Notes under the pieces: generated by a model
The model's input: the letters and a program-made list of their open reading frames with translations, nothing else
Databases searched by the model: none
What the model was told of the DNA's origin: nothing
In this document: one piece after another, positions 1 through 9,803 of the stretch
How positions within the stretch are numbered: position 1 is the stretch's first letter
How the letters are laid out: each line of letters begins with the position of its first letter
Origin: Bog-473 sp963738135
GTDB taxonomy: Bacteria > Actinomycetota > Acidimicrobiia > Acidimicrobiales > RAAP-2
Direction of reading: 5' to 3'
Length of the DNA stretch: 64,000 nucleotides
Assembly (NCBI GenBank): GCA_963738135.1
Contig: CAVTVK010000003.1
Coordinates: forward strand, 434,001 to 498,000
Made by a program: the position numbers and the translations under genes

Positions 1-1288
1 GCACGACCTGGCCGAGGTGCGACTGCCCGCGCCCGAGCATCTCGACGCCGGCTCCGACGAGTGCATGAGCGCCCTGTCCCGCTACGACCTCGAGTTCGCC
101 TACCGGCTCGGGATCTTCGCCGCGGCCGAGGACCACCTGGGCGACGAATCCGCGCCGCTGTTGGCCGAGCCGATCGTGTGCGACCAGTGCGACATGTGCC
201 GCTGGCGCGAGTGGTGCGGCGACAAGCTCGAGGAGGTCGCCGACCTGAGCCTCATTGCGGGTGTCGGCGTCGCCCGCCGGCGTCTGTACAAGTCCTGCGG
301 GATCGACGACCTCCACGATCTCGCGGCGCTCGACTGGAGGACGGCCGAACTGGTGCGGGGCAAGGTCGACGTCGGAGGGCTCCTGGTCGAAGGTGGCGGG
401 GCAGCCGGCGTCGACCTTGCTGGCGGACGTCATCGCCAACCGGCCCAAGCAGGTGGAGGTGCTCGCCGCCCTCGGCCTGCACACGGTGGGCGACCTCGAG
501 GCGATCGACGCGAAGACCCTCGAGGTGTGCGCGGCCGGCGCGTCGAACGCGGCCGGGCAGATCGAGCTGGCCCGAGCCCGCGTCGGTGAGTCGCCCGCCT
601 ACCGCAAGCGCGGCGTCGATGGCGTCACCGTCCCCCGCGCCGACATCGAGATCGACGTGGACATGGAGAACATCAACGACGGCTGCTACCTGTGGGGCGC
701 GCTCGTCACGGACCGTCGCGCCGTCGACCCGACGTCTCGCTATGTCCCGTTCGCCACCTGGGACCCCGACATCGAGTCCGGGGAGCAGCTCGCCTTCAAG
801 GCGTTCTGGTCGTGGCTCACCGACGAGCAGGCGAAGGCTGCCGCCGAGCGGCGCCACGTTCCGGGCCTACTGCTACAGCAAGAGCGCCGAACAGGGGCAG
901 ATGACCCGGATCGCCGACCGGCTCGGCCTGCGCGCCGAGGTGGACGAGTTCCTCGCCTCCGACGAGCTGGGTCGACCTGCTGGAAGTCGTGCGGGCCCAG
1001 CTGATCACCGGCCGCAGCATGGGGCTGAAGGAGACGGCGCCGCTGGCCGGATTCTCGTGGCGCACGGACGAGAGCGGCGGCACGCTGGCGATCGTCAAGT
1101 ACGAGCAGGCCGTCGACGAAGAGTCGGATGCGGCGGCGCGGGCTGCGGCGCAAGAGTGGATCCTCGAGTACAACGAGGACGACGTGCGGGCGACGGCCGC
1201 GCTGCGCGACTGGCTCGACGGCCCGGCCGGGGAACTTCCCTCAATCGCAGCCGCGGTCCGACTGACCAGCGCGCCGCGATCTAGATGA
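1..1288 (+). CDS. TM0106-family RecB-like nuclease with RNase H-like domain, 5' truncated
   Basis: The reading frame is already open at base 1, so the N-terminus lies outside the window. A cysteine cluster (VCDQCDMCRWREWC, about 178-220) is followed by a segment of the LSLIAGVGVARRRLYKSCGI type, which in this family joins the RecB-like nuclease part to a helix-hairpin-helix region. The C-terminal part has the acidic residues of a YprB-type RNase H fold: the DIEIDVDMEN strand and, near the end, EYNEDDVRATAALRDWL. Three frameshifts (about 405, 860 and 975) break it; joining the frames gives one continuous family match. A role in DNA or RNA processing is family knowledge only. The stop at 1286-1288 lies close to the convergent transporter gene on the other strand. 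Confidence 0.75.
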
Positions 1289-2797
1289 CGAGGTGCTCCA
1301 TCGCCTCGGGCTGCTGCATGTTCTCTTCGATGTGCCGCTTCTGCTCCTCGAGCGACTCGTCGCGTCCGCAGCAGGAAGGGCGAGACGATCAGGCCGAGCA
1401 GGACGCAGGCAGCAGCGATGTAGAGCGCAAGTTGGTAGCCGAGCGTCAATGCATGCATCGCCGCGTGGCCGCTGGCGACGAGTGACTTGGTGCGGTTCGT
1501 GGCGATCGTGCTGAGCACCGCGAGCCCGATGGCGCCGGCCATCTGCTGCGACACGTTGACCACGCCGGAGCCCAACCCCGCATCGTCGCTGGGGATCTCC
1601 GACATACCGATCTGCAGCAACGGCATGAACGAGAGCCCGGCGCCCGCACCGACCAGGAGGAAGCCAAAGAAGATGAGGGGGAAGTAGCTCCGCGTGTTCG
1701 CCCGCCGAGGCGAACAGGACCAAGCCCGATCGCCGCCATGGCCATGCCCGGGTACATGACCATCTTCGCTCCGAAGCGATCCACGAGTTTCGCCGTGATG
1801 CCGGTCGACAGGATCCGCCATGGTCAGCGCCTGGGGGAGGAAGGCCAGCCCGGTCTTGACCGGGCTGTAGCCCAGCACGTGCTCGAAGTAGAGGGCGCCG
1901 ATGAAGAAGGTCGAGAACATGCCCGTGATGAGCAACCCGCGGATGACGGCCGACCCGGTCAACGTGCGCAGCTTCAGGATGCGCAACGGCATGATCGGGT
2001 TGGCCAGGCGAGACTCGAGCACCACGAAGAACACGAGAAGGGCGAGGGCGATGCCGAGCGTCCCCAGCGTGTGCGTCGAGGCCCAGCCGTACGTGGTCGC
2101 GGTGACCACGCCGTAGATCGCAACCATCACCGACACGGTGATGAGCGCGGACCCGAGCCAGTCGACGCCCTGTTTGATGCCCATGCCGACGTTCTCCACA
2201 ATGAGGAAGCGGCCGAGGACCAGCGTGGCGATGCCGATCGGCACGTTCACGAAGAAGATCCAGTGCCAGCTGAGGAACTGGGTCAGGACGCCGCCGGCGA
2301 GGAGCCCGATGGAGCCGCCACCGACGGCGACGAACACGTAGGCGCTCATCGCCTTGCCCCGCTCGAGCGGGCTCTTGAACTCGGTCACGATGATGGCGAC
2401 GATCACCGAGGACGACAGCGCCCCGCCGATGCCCTGGACGAATCGGGCGCCGATGAGCATGGCCTGGCTGTCGGCCGAGCCGCAGGCGATGGAGGCGAGG
2501 GTGAACAGCGCCACGCCGGCGAGGAAGACCTTCTTGCGTCCGACCAGGTCGCCCAGGCGTCCGGCCAGGAGGAGGAAGCTGCCGAACGAGATGAGGTAGG
2601 CGTCGACCACCCAGGTCAGGCCGGACTGGCTGAAGCCCAGGCTCTTCTGGATGTCCGGCAGGGCCACGTTGACGATGGAGCCGTCGAGGGCGTTCATGAA
2701 CATGGCCAGGCAGACGACGACCAGGGCTATCCAGCGCCGGCGGTCGCCCGCGGCGCTCTCTTCCTGGGGAATGGTCCCCGACCTCTTGGATAGTCAT
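1281..2797 (-). CDS. MFS drug exporter, DHA2 (EmrB/QacA) type
   Basis: This is a multi-pass major facilitator protein. The N-terminal half has the DHA2 signature: LDGSIVNVALPDIQ in TM1, GRLGDLVGRKKVF in loop 2-3 and a motif-C-like GGGSIGLLAGGVL. It should export lipophilic compounds with proton influx. The ATG at 2797 (MTIQEVGD) is the best start, because the frame carrying TM1 has no start codon before a stop upstream. This needs a frameshift near 2760; three more lie near 1815, 1695 and 1365. The last gives a hydrophilic tail ending MEHLVI with its stop at 1281. It is divergent from a MarR gene, with a palindrome covering this start codon, the usual layout of a self-regulated efflux locus. 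Confidence 0.88.
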
Positions 2798-2813
2798 GAT
2801 TTCGGGACTATCC
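2788..2813. promoter_or_regulatory. Perfect inverted repeat, probable MarR operator
   Basis: The arms GGATAGTC (2788-2795) and GACTATCC (2806-2813) are exact reverse complements around a 10-base spacer. They lie between the divergent exporter and MarR genes and overlap the exporter ATG at 2797-2795. A MarR dimer bound here could block both transcripts. The palindrome is seen directly; the identity of the binder is inferred from position. Confidence 0.65.
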
Positions 2814-2820
2814 TACAGGG

Positions 2821-3303
2821 GTGATCGATGAGGCCGTGCAGGTAGGATTGAGAGCCGTGAGCTCACGAGCCGCCGCCCGCCCCACCACGGGGACGATCGT
2901 GCTCCTGACCAGGCTGGCCAGGGCCGTCTACCTGCGCAGTTCCGTCGACCTGGTGGGGATGAACCTGCGCAACATGGTGGTCCTCGCCTACCTGCGGGAC
3001 CACCCCGGTGCCTCGCAGCAGGTCATGACCGAGATGCTGTCCATGGACTCCAACACGGGCGTCCTCGTGCTGAACGATCTGGAGGACCTCGAGTACGTGG
3101 AGCGGCGGCGGGACCCTGCGGACCGGCGGCGCCATCTGGTCGACATCACCGACGCCGGCCTCGAGGCGCTCGAGGAGGCCGAGCTGGCGCAGGGGAGCAT
3201 CGAGGACGAGATCCTCGTCGGGCTCAACGAGTCGGAGCGGGCCGAGTTCCGTGCGCTGTTGGTGAAGGCGTTGGAGGATCACGATCCTCCCGGCAAGACC
3301 TGA
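2821..3303 (+). CDS. MarR-family transcriptional regulator
   Basis: A 160-residue winged-helix regulator. The recognition region reads LRDHPGASQQVMTEMLSMDSNTGVLVLNDLEDLEYVERRRDPADRRRHLVDITDAGLEALEEAE, in which the DPADRRRHLVDIT wing and the start of the following helix are typical of MarR proteins. The GTG at 2821 is given as start. A second GTG at 2857 (VSSRAA) has AGGA about nine bases upstream and would remove a 12-residue leader that does not look like MarR, so it may be the real start. It probably represses the divergent exporter gene through the palindrome at 2788-2813 and is relieved by a lipophilic ligand. No frameshift is present. Confidence 0.9.
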   Translation: MIDEAVQVGLRAVSSRAAARPTTGTIVLLTRLARAVYLRSSVDLVGMNLRNMVVLAYLRDHPGASQQVMTEMLSMDSNTGVLVLNDLEDLEYVERRRDPADRRRHLVDITDAGLEALEEAELAQGSIEDEILVGLNESERAEFRALLVKALEDHDPPGKT

Positions 3304-3343
3304 GTCGCCCCTCCGACCTCATCGTGTCGCGTTCGGCCGAGCA

Positions 3344-4309
3344 ATGATGGAACACGTGACATCGCGATTGGCCACTGACGCCGAGGTCGACACATGGCGC
3401 GAGGAGGGGTGGGTCCTGCTGGAGGGCCTCGTGGGCACCGAGGAGATCGACGCGTTGGCCGACGACCTGCGCCAGATCTTCCCCAGTGCGGCAGGAGCAC
3501 CTCGCCGACCCCGAGGGCGTCTACGAACAGTGGCGGGGACGACCGAAGGAGCCCGAAGAGGCGTTCGTGTGGCCCGAGGAGGGGCCGGGATTCCGCCCCG
3601 CTCAGCAACGCTGGATGGCGGCGTTCCCCTTCCCGGGCAGCGGGGCCCTCAACCGGATCTGCGTCCAGCCCTCCATCGTCGATTTCGCCGAGCGCGCGCT
3701 CGGGCAACGACGACATCCGGCTCTACCAGGCTCACGCCAGCGCCAAGTACGCCGGCATCACCAACTACGAGCAGCCCATCCACCTCGACCGCAACCACTC
3801 GTGGCTCCCCGCCGGGAGCGAGTCGCCGTGGTGGAACCTGGAGGGATTCCTCTACCTGACCGACGTCACCGAGGAGGACAACCCCACCCGACTGGTCTCG
3901 GTGCGCGACACCGGTCACATCGACAACCCCTACGGCGTGCTCATGCCGAAGACGAATCCCGAGGTCTACGCGGCCGAGCGACCGGCCCCCGGCGTCCGCG
4001 GGTCGTACCTGGCCTACCGCTCGAACACCTACCACCGCGGCGCGCCGTTCGGTTCGGGGACCGGTGCCCGCGTGGTCCTCGCCATCGCCTTCAAGAACGC
4101 CGCGGTCGAGTGGATCGGCTACGACACCCAGCAGAACCGGTCGACCGGGAACGAAGTGGACCGGATTCGTCGAGGGCTCGACGCCACGCGATCTGGCGCT
4201 GTTCGGCTGGCCCGCACCGGGCCACCCCGTGTGGAACGAGCGCCTGCTCGAACGGACCCAGGAGCGCTATCCCGCACTCGACCTCGACCCGTGGCGGGCG
4301 TCGCTGTAA
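3344..4309 (+). CDS. Phytanoyl-CoA dioxygenase (PhyH) family protein
   Basis: An Fe(II)/2-oxoglutarate-dependent oxygenase. The metal triad is visible: HLD in EQPIHLDRNHSW gives the HxD pair, and YHRGAPFGSG gives the distal His, with a later Arg expected to bind 2-oxoglutarate. The N-terminus (EVDTWREEGWVLLEGLVGTEEIDAL) is the normal opening of the family. Frameshifts near 3490, 3705 and 4170 divide it; the assembled protein is about 320 residues, normal for the family. The substrate cannot be told from sequence: members hydroxylate fatty acyl chains, small metabolites or natural products. It follows the MarR gene by 40 bases on the same strand. Confidence 0.82.
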
Positions 4310-4364
4310 CGACGCCGCCGGGCCGCCGGGCGGGCAGCCCGGGGAGTGGCGGTGCTGCGATCTT

Positions 4365-4389
4365 AAAGTTGACTAGATAGGTCGACTTT
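4365..4389. promoter_or_regulatory. Rrf2/IscR-like palindromic operator upstream of metY
   Basis: AAAGTTGAC (4365-4373) and GTCGACTTT (4381-4389) form a 9-base inverted repeat with one mismatch and a 7-base spacer. Compared by eye, the 25-base site fits the type-1 IscR consensus at about 20 positions, including the invariant GACT and GTC cores. It contains a TTGACT hexamer (4369-4374) that could serve as a -35 element. It lies 67 bases before the metY start, so a sulfur- or iron-sulfur-responsive Rrf2 regulator acting here is a reasonable inference. Confidence 0.5.
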
Positions 4390-4455
4390 GTAAGCATTGC
4401 AGCCGAGGTTGCCCGCCGCGTTGGGCGGGTGACCGAGCCAAGGGAGGTCACTGCC

Positions 4456-5754
4456 ATGCCCGACTGGGGCTTTGAGACTCGCCAGGTCCACTCCGGTGCG
4501 ACACCGGATCCGACCACCGGCGCCCGCGCCGTGCCGATCTACCAGACCACGAGCTACACCTTCCGCGACACCTCGCACGCGGCGGCCCTCTTCGGGCTCG
4601 AGGAGCTCGGCAACATCTACACGCGCATCATGAACCCGACACAGGCCGTCTTCGAGGAGCGCGTGGCCGCGCTCGAGGGTGGTGTGGCGGCACTCGCCGT
4701 GGCCAGCGGGCAAGCCGCCGAGACGGTGACCTTCCTGAACCTGGCCGAGAACGGTGGCCACATCGTGTCGTCGGCGTCGCTCTACGGAGGCACGTACAAC
4801 CTGTTGCACTACACCCTGCCCAAGCTGGGCGTCGAGACGACGTTCATCGACGATCCCGACGATCTCGACGCGTGGGCCGCCGCGGTGCGGCCGAACACGA
4901 AGGCGTTCTTCGGCGAGACCCTGGGCAACCCCAAGGGAGACGTCTTCGACTTCGAGGGTGTGGCGCGCGTGGCGCACGAGCACAAGATCCCGCTCGTCAT
5001 CGACAACACGCTGGCGACGCCGTACCTGGCCCAACCCTTGAGCCACGGCGCCGACATCGTCGTGCACTCGGCCACGAAGTTCATCGGTGGTCACGGGACG
5101 TCCATCGGGGGCGTGATCGTCGACGGCGGGAAGTTCGACTACGAGGGAAGCGGTCGCTTCCCGAACTTCACCGAGCCCGACCCCAGCTACCACGGCCTGG
5201 TGTTCGGCCAGCTGCCCGAGGCGCTCTTCCCCGCCCGCTTCGTCCTCAAGGCGCGGCTGCAGTACCTCCGCGACACGGGCCCGGCCGTGGCACCGCTCAA
5301 CTCGTTCCTCTTCCTGCAGGGGCTCGAGACGTTGAGCCTCCGCATGGAGCGCCACGTGCAGAACGCGGTCGCGGTGGCGAAGTGGCTCGAGGCGCGCGAC
5401 GAGGTGTCCTGGGTGACCTACCCCGGTCTGGAGTCCAGCCCGTGGCACAGGCGACAGCAGCAGTACCTCCCCAACGGCGGCGGCTCCATCATCTCGTTCG
5501 GCATTGCCGGAGGGGCCGAGGCCGGGCGCAAGTTCATCGAGGGCCTCGAGCTGTTCAGCCACCTGGCCAACGTGGGTGACGTGCGGAGCCTGGCCATCCA
5601 CCCGGCTTCGACGACGCACTCGCAGCTCACGGAGGCCGAGCAGACGACGGCGGGCGTGACGCCCGACCTCGTGCGCCTCTCCGTCGGCATCGAGTCGATT
5701 GAGGACATCCTCGCCGACCTCGACGCCGGGTTCCGCGCCGCCAAGGAGGCGTGA
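4456..5754 (+). CDS. metY: O-acetylhomoserine sulfhydrylase (PLP enzyme)
   Basis: Makes homocysteine from O-acetylhomoserine and sulfide in methionine synthesis. The Cys/Met-metabolism PLP fold is complete over 432 residues: FETRQVHSG start, YTRIMNPTQAVFEERVAALEGG, VIDNTLATPYL, the PLP lysine in HSATKFIGGHGTS, and SVGIESIEDILADLDAGF at the end. The ATG at 4456 follows AGGGAGGT (4441-4448) at ideal spacing; the upstream in-frame GTG at 4429 has no such site. The gene is intact and its stop overlaps the metX start (GTGA), so the two are co-translated. It sits behind an Rrf2-like palindrome. Cystathionine gamma-synthase is the main alternative, but pairing with metX and the length favour MetY. 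Confidence 0.93.
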   Translation: MPDWGFETRQVHSGATPDPTTGARAVPIYQTTSYTFRDTSHAAALFGLEELGNIYTRIMNPTQAVFEERVAALEGGVAALAVASGQAAETVTFLNLAENGGHIVSSASLYGGTYNLLHYTLPKLGVETTFIDDPDDLDAWAAAVRPNTKAFFGETLGNPKGDVFDFEGVARVAHEHKIPLVIDNTLATPYLAQPLSHGADIVVHSATKFIGGHGTSIGGVIVDGGKFDYEGSGRFPNFTEPDPSYHGLVFGQLPEALFPARFVLKARLQYLRDTGPAVAPLNSFLFLQGLETLSLRMERHVQNAVAVAKWLEARDEVSWVTYPGLESSPWHRRQQQYLPNGGGSIISFGIAGGAEAGRKFIEGLELFSHLANVGDVRSLAIHPASTTHSQLTEAEQTTAGVTPDLVRLSVGIESIEDILADLDAGFRAAKEA

Positions 5755-6890
5755 CCGTAGCTACCTACCCTGGAGCGTGGCGGCCCGGTGACGAGCCCGG
5801 ACAGCGCCAATTCGCACTGCTCTCCGGTGAGGACGGGGCGGGGTTCCCGCTCGAAGCCGGCGGTCGCCTCCCCGAGGTCACCGTGGCCTACGAGTCGTGG
5901 GGGACGCTGAACGAGGCCCGCACCAACGCCGTGCTCGTCCTGCACGCGCTCAGCGGCGACTCCCATGTCGTCGGCCCGCTGGCTCCGGGTCATCCCTCGA
6001 AAGGCTGGTGGGACGGGCTCATCGGGCCCGGGGCTGCCGTCGACACCGACCGCTACTACGTCGTGTGCCCCAACGTGCTCGGAGGATGCCAGGGAACGAC
6101 GGGACCGGCCTCGCTCGACGCCGAGGGTCGTCCCTTCGGTTCGCGGTTCCCGCTGATCACGATCCGCGACCAGGTCGCCGTCGAGGTCGCGCTGGCCGAT
6201 CGGCTCGGGATCGACCAATGGACGTGCGTCATCGGGGGCTCCATGGGCGGCATGCGGGTCCTCGAGTGGTGCGTCGGTGTGCCCGAGCGCGTGGCCCGGG
6301 CCGTCGTCCTCGCGGTCGGCGCAGCGGCCTCGGCCGATCAGATCGCTCTGTGCTCCCTGCAGATCAGAGCCATTCGATCGGACCCGGCGTTTCAGGGCGG
6401 CGACTACTACGAGACGGCGCGTCGTCCGGTCGACGGGCTGTCCATCGCCCGCGGGATCGGTCACTTCAGCTATCGAACCGGTGCAGAGTTCGAACAGCGC
6501 TTCGGCCGGGAGCCCCAGGGGGAGGAGGATCCGCTGAAGGGCGGGCGCTACGCGATCGAGTCCTATCTGCAGTACCACGGCGAGAAGCTGGCGAAGCGTT
6601 TTGATCCGAACAGCTACGTCACCCTGAGCGAGGCCATGAACCACCATGACGTGGGCCGGGGTCGGGGCGGCATCGAACCGGCGCTCGGCGCAGTGCGGGC
6701 CGACGTGACCGTGGCCGGCATCACCACGGACCGGCTCTACCCGCTGGCGCTCCAGGAGGAGTTGGCCCGCTGCCTCCCCGGTCGTCCCTCGGTCTCAGTG
6801 GTCGAGTCCTTCTCCGGACATGACGGATTCCTGTTGGAGGTCGATCAGGTGGGTGGCATCGTCCGGTCCGCTCTGCATTCGGGCCCCTGA
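5751..6890 (+). CDS. metX: Homoserine O-acetyltransferase
   Basis: Acetylates homoserine with acetyl-CoA, giving the substrate of the preceding enzyme. It is an alpha/beta hydrolase fold of 379 residues with the MetX landmarks: NAVLVLHALSGDSHV (oxyanion region), CPNVLGGCQGTTGP, the nucleophile Ser in IGGSMGGMRVLEW, and the acid/base end with HDGFLLE. The GTG start at 5751 overlaps the metY stop by four bases. The sequence is intact. A convergent gene follows after a weak hairpin. Some MetX-like enzymes use succinyl-CoA or act on serine; the adjacent metY makes the methionine role most likely. Confidence 0.93.
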   Translation: MTVATYPGAWRPGDEPGQRQFALLSGEDGAGFPLEAGGRLPEVTVAYESWGTLNEARTNAVLVLHALSGDSHVVGPLAPGHPSKGWWDGLIGPGAAVDTDRYYVVCPNVLGGCQGTTGPASLDAEGRPFGSRFPLITIRDQVAVEVALADRLGIDQWTCVIGGSMGGMRVLEWCVGVPERVARAVVLAVGAAASADQIALCSLQIRAIRSDPAFQGGDYYETARRPVDGLSIARGIGHFSYRTGAEFEQRFGREPQGEEDPLKGGRYAIESYLQYHGEKLAKRFDPNSYVTLSEAMNHHDVGRGRGGIEPALGAVRADVTVAGITTDRLYPLALQEELARCLPGRPSVSVVESFSGHDGFLLEVDQVGGIVRSALHSGP

Positions 6891-6911
6891 ACCCGAGACG
6901 TCGACGGGTTT
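6890..6911 (+). terminator. Possible weak hairpin between convergent genes
   Basis: AACCCG (6890-6895) pairs with CGGGTT (6905-6910) across a 9-base loop, with only a short T run after it. It lies in the 28-base gap between convergent metX and the substrate-binding protein gene. The stem is short, so support is weak. Confidence 0.3.
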
Positions 6912-6918
6912 CGCGCCG

Positions 6919-8298
6919 TCAGCCCTGGGGCTTGATCACCGATGACGTGGCGTACTGGGTGGCGTAGCCCTGCGCGTTCAGCGGGGTCCCGATGACGGAT
7001 CCCGTGTTCTTCACGATGTACTTCGGTGAGCAGTCGAAGGCCCCCAGCTTCTTCGGGTAGGCCTGCACCCACTTGGTGTCGTGGAGCTTCATCAAGATCC
7101 CGCAGGAGGCGGGGAGGTTCTTGGCCGGATTCGCGGGCGCATTGAGCCCGCCTCCCGTCCAGCTCGTCACCTTCGAGAGGTTGTTGATCATGCACTGGCG
7201 GGTCAGGGTGGAGCCGCAGGCCTTGGCCTCGGTGGCCCACAGGAGGAAGGACGACGTGGCCTGCTCTCCCAGCGACGACGTGTGGCCGCCGCTCTTCTTC
7301 ACGATCGCCAGGTAGTCGGCCACGGCCGGTACGACCTTGGCTGCCTCGAGCGGCTCGTAGCCGAGGCGAACGTAGACGTTGTTGCCCAGCCCATTCGTGT
7401 TCCACTGCGCGAAGCCTTGGGTGTACTCGGCGGCATCCATCAACCAGACCGGGTTGTAGCCGATCTGGTTCTGGGCCTGGAGCGCGCCGTACAGGGTCGG
7501 TCCCGGCACCGCGTCGTCGAAGACGATCTGCGCCCCGCAGCTCTGCAGCTTCTGCACGAACGGCGTGTAGTTGGCTTCGCCGTTGTAGTTGACGAGGAAC
7601 GGGCAGTCGACGAACTTCCAACCTGCCGTGGTGTAGGCCTGCACCGCCTTGGCCATGGAGGACTGCTGGGTGGAGAGCGTGGAGTCGTACTGGCCCACGT
7701 GCTTGGTCTTGGAGCCGAAGAGCTTCTCACCCTGGTACGCGATCGACACGGGGCTGTTGTTCGCCGGGTTCGGTGTGGCCTGGTACACCTCGTACGCATT
7801 GGCCACGACGGGGGAGACGGTGAACCCGGGAACGGCGGCCAGGTTGCAACCCAGGCGGGTCTGCTCGGCCACCCCATCGAGCGCGAAGCCCTCTCCGACC
7901 AGCATGAAGTCCGTCTTGCAGGCCTGGGTCATGACGTTGCCGACGTTGGTCACGGAGGCGTCGTAGTAGTCGCCCACGATCTTGCGTCCGTTGATGCCCC
8001 CCTGTGAGTTGCACCAGGCGATCATCGCCTTCACCGCGTCGCCCATCTCCTGGTCGAGACCCGGACTGCCCGAGAACCCTCGGTCGTCGCCGTACGCGAT
8101 GTTGATGGTCGAGTTGGTGACACCTTGTTCCGTGGCGCCCGTGGCACTGCCCTTGCCGCACGGTGACGGCAACGTGCCGAACGTGGTGGTCGACGACGCC
8201 GCGCCGCTCGTGGCCGGGCTGAGCAGCACCCCGGTCGCGATGAGTGAGGTGAGCATCAGAGCCGCCCCCGCAGCCCTCGTGCCAGTGATCCTTGCCAT
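6919..8298 (-). CDS. Branched-chain amino acid-type ABC substrate-binding protein (Peripla_BP_6)
   Basis: Exported solute-binding protein of 459 residues. MARITGTRAAGAALMLTSL and the following hydrophobic stretch ending in SGAASS form a Sec signal peptide without a lipobox Cys. The mature part has the LivJ-type pattern: NSTINIAYGDDRGFSG, MIAWCNSQGGINGRKI, YQGEKLFGSKTKHVGQYDSTL, and the inter-lobe AQIVFDDAVPGPTLYGALQAQNQIGYNPVWL. The ATG at 8298 sits behind a GGGGG run; the open frame further upstream has no signal-like start. No permease or ATPase gene is next to it, so it is an orphan binding protein here. The ligand is unknown, since the family binds amino acids, aromatic acids, urea or short amides. 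Confidence 0.85.
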   Translation of the reverse strand: MARITGTRAAGAALMLTSLIATGVLLSPATSGAASSTTTFGTLPSPCGKGSATGATEQGVTNSTINIAYGDDRGFSGSPGLDQEMGDAVKAMIAWCNSQGGINGRKIVGDYYDASVTNVGNVMTQACKTDFMLVGEGFALDGVAEQTRLGCNLAAVPGFTVSPVVANAYEVYQATPNPANNSPVSIAYQGEKLFGSKTKHVGQYDSTLSTQQSSMAKAVQAYTTAGWKFVDCPFLVNYNGEANYTPFVQKLQSCGAQIVFDDAVPGPTLYGALQAQNQIGYNPVWLMDAAEYTQGFAQWNTNGLGNNVYVRLGYEPLEAAKVVPAVADYLAIVKKSGGHTSSLGEQATSSFLLWATEAKACGSTLTRQCMINNLSKVTSWTGGGLNAPANPAKNLPASCGILMKLHDTKWVQAYPKKLGAFDCSPKYIVKNTGSVIGTPLNAQGYATQYATSSVIKPQG

Positions 8299-8426
8299 GG
8301 CCGAACCCCCGTCTGCACGACGCGGTTTCTGCGCCTGGTTTCCCCCCAAAACGCAGTACCAATTTCTGTGTGCCTCGGCACCATACCAACCCGACATCCA
8401 GAATTCTCGGCGCCACGAACACGTCC

Positions 8427-9803
8427 GTGAGCCGTGTCGACATCGAAGGGAACGCGGGCACAGTGCAGCCCGACGATCGGCCGGTGCGCCGGTTCGCTGA
8501 CTGGTCAATGACCGCGTTGGCACGCCTGCTGATCCACGTCTTCTTCCGCAGTGTCGAGCTCGAGGGCGGCGACCACCTCCCCGCCACGGGACCGATCGTG
8601 CTGGTGGCCAATCACACCAACGGTCTGGTCGACGGGCTGCTCCTCATGGCGACCCTGCGCCGGTACCCGCGGTTCCTGGGCAAATCGACCCTCTTCAAGA
8701 TCCCGCCCCTGTGGCCCTTCCTCAAGCTGGCCGGCGTCATCCCCGTGTACCGGGCCGTCGACTCGGGGGCCGGTGACCGCAACGTGTCGGCGTTCGCCAC
8801 CAGCCGTGCCCTCCTGCGGGCGGGTGCGGTGGTGGCCGTGTTCCCCGAGGGGATCAGCCACGACGAGCCTGCGCTGCAGTCCCTCAAGACGGGCGCCGCC
8901 CGGATCGCCCTCGAGGCGGCCGACGAAGGGGGAGCCGAAGGTCTCGTGACCGTCGCCGTCGGCCTGGTCTACGACGCCAAGGCGCGCTTCCGCTCACGGG
9001 CCCTCGTGCGGGTCGGCGAGCCGGTAGGCGTCGCGCCGTGGGCCGAGGCGTACCGCCGTGACGAGCGGGACACGGTGCGCGCCGTCACCGATGACGTGTC
9101 GGCACAGCTGGCCCGGGTCACTCCCGCGTACTCCTCGTGGACGGAGGCCGAAGATCTGGCGCGTCTCGCCGCGGTGGTTGTCCGTGCACCCGGCGCGTCC
9201 GGTGCCGCAGAGGTCGACCTGGCCGATCAGGTGGCGGTGGCGGCGCGTCTGGCCGCTCGGCGGGAGGCGGCCCCAGCGTCGATGCAGACGCTCTCCGTAG
9301 ACTTCGCGGCCTATGAGCGAGACCTCATCCTGCTGGGCGTGAACGACGCCCAACTCGTGGTGGGCGGGCGACGCCACGGCCGCCTGCGCCTCTCGGTCCT
9401 GTGGGCTGCGCTCAGGGTGTTGCTCGCGGTCCCCTTGGCCGTCATCGGGGTCCTCGTCCACCTCATCCCGTTCCAGATCATGAAGCAGGTCGCCAAGCGA
9501 CCCGCCAACGAGGGCATCAAGGCGACGGTGAAGCTGTTGGGTTGCTTCGTCCTGTTCGCGCTCACCTACATTTTGGTGGGGGTGCTCGTCGGCCGGGCCC
9601 TCGGGGCTTGGGCCGGGCTCGCCGCCGCCGTGGCCGCACCGCTCTGCGGCTACGTCGCCGTGCGGCTGTTCGAGCGGGTCAAGCGGATCGGTGGCGTGGC
9701 CGAGGGCTACCGGATCCTGCAGGGTCGGCGTGCCGTCGTGCGCTCGGTGCTGGCGCACCGGGCCGCCGTCGTGCAGCGAGGCGCACGCGCTCCTGGTGCG
9801 GCC
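8427..9803 (+). CDS. PlsC-type lysophospholipid/glycerol acyltransferase with C-terminal membrane domain
   Basis: Cytoplasmic-face membrane acyltransferase. The catalytic box is ANHTNGLVDG (His-x5-Asp spacing of the NHPNxLVD subgroup), followed by GVIPVYRAVDSGAGD and the substrate box VFPEGISHDEPALQSLKTGAARIAL. The last third holds several hydrophobic segments (LWAALRVLLAVPLAVIGVLV, LLGCFVLFALTYILVGVLVG), as in the longer bacterial members. It should transfer acyl groups to glycerol phosphate or lysophospholipid. The GTG at 8427 is the tentative start; another GTG at 8463 is possible. There is no stop before the hydrolase start at 9804, so either the two are fused or a frameshift hides a stop (an ATGA occurs exactly there). 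The end is therefore set at the next start. Confidence 0.82.

Noticed and set aside
1738..2793. Long plus-strand open frame opposite the exporter gene
   Set aside because: Composition is that of a GC-rich antisense shadow (Glu/Arg/Gly/Asp-rich) and the minus strand encodes a clear MFS protein.
4310..4455. A SAM-type riboswitch before metY
   Set aside because: Only 67 bases lie between the palindrome and the start, and no SAM aptamer core could be recognised.
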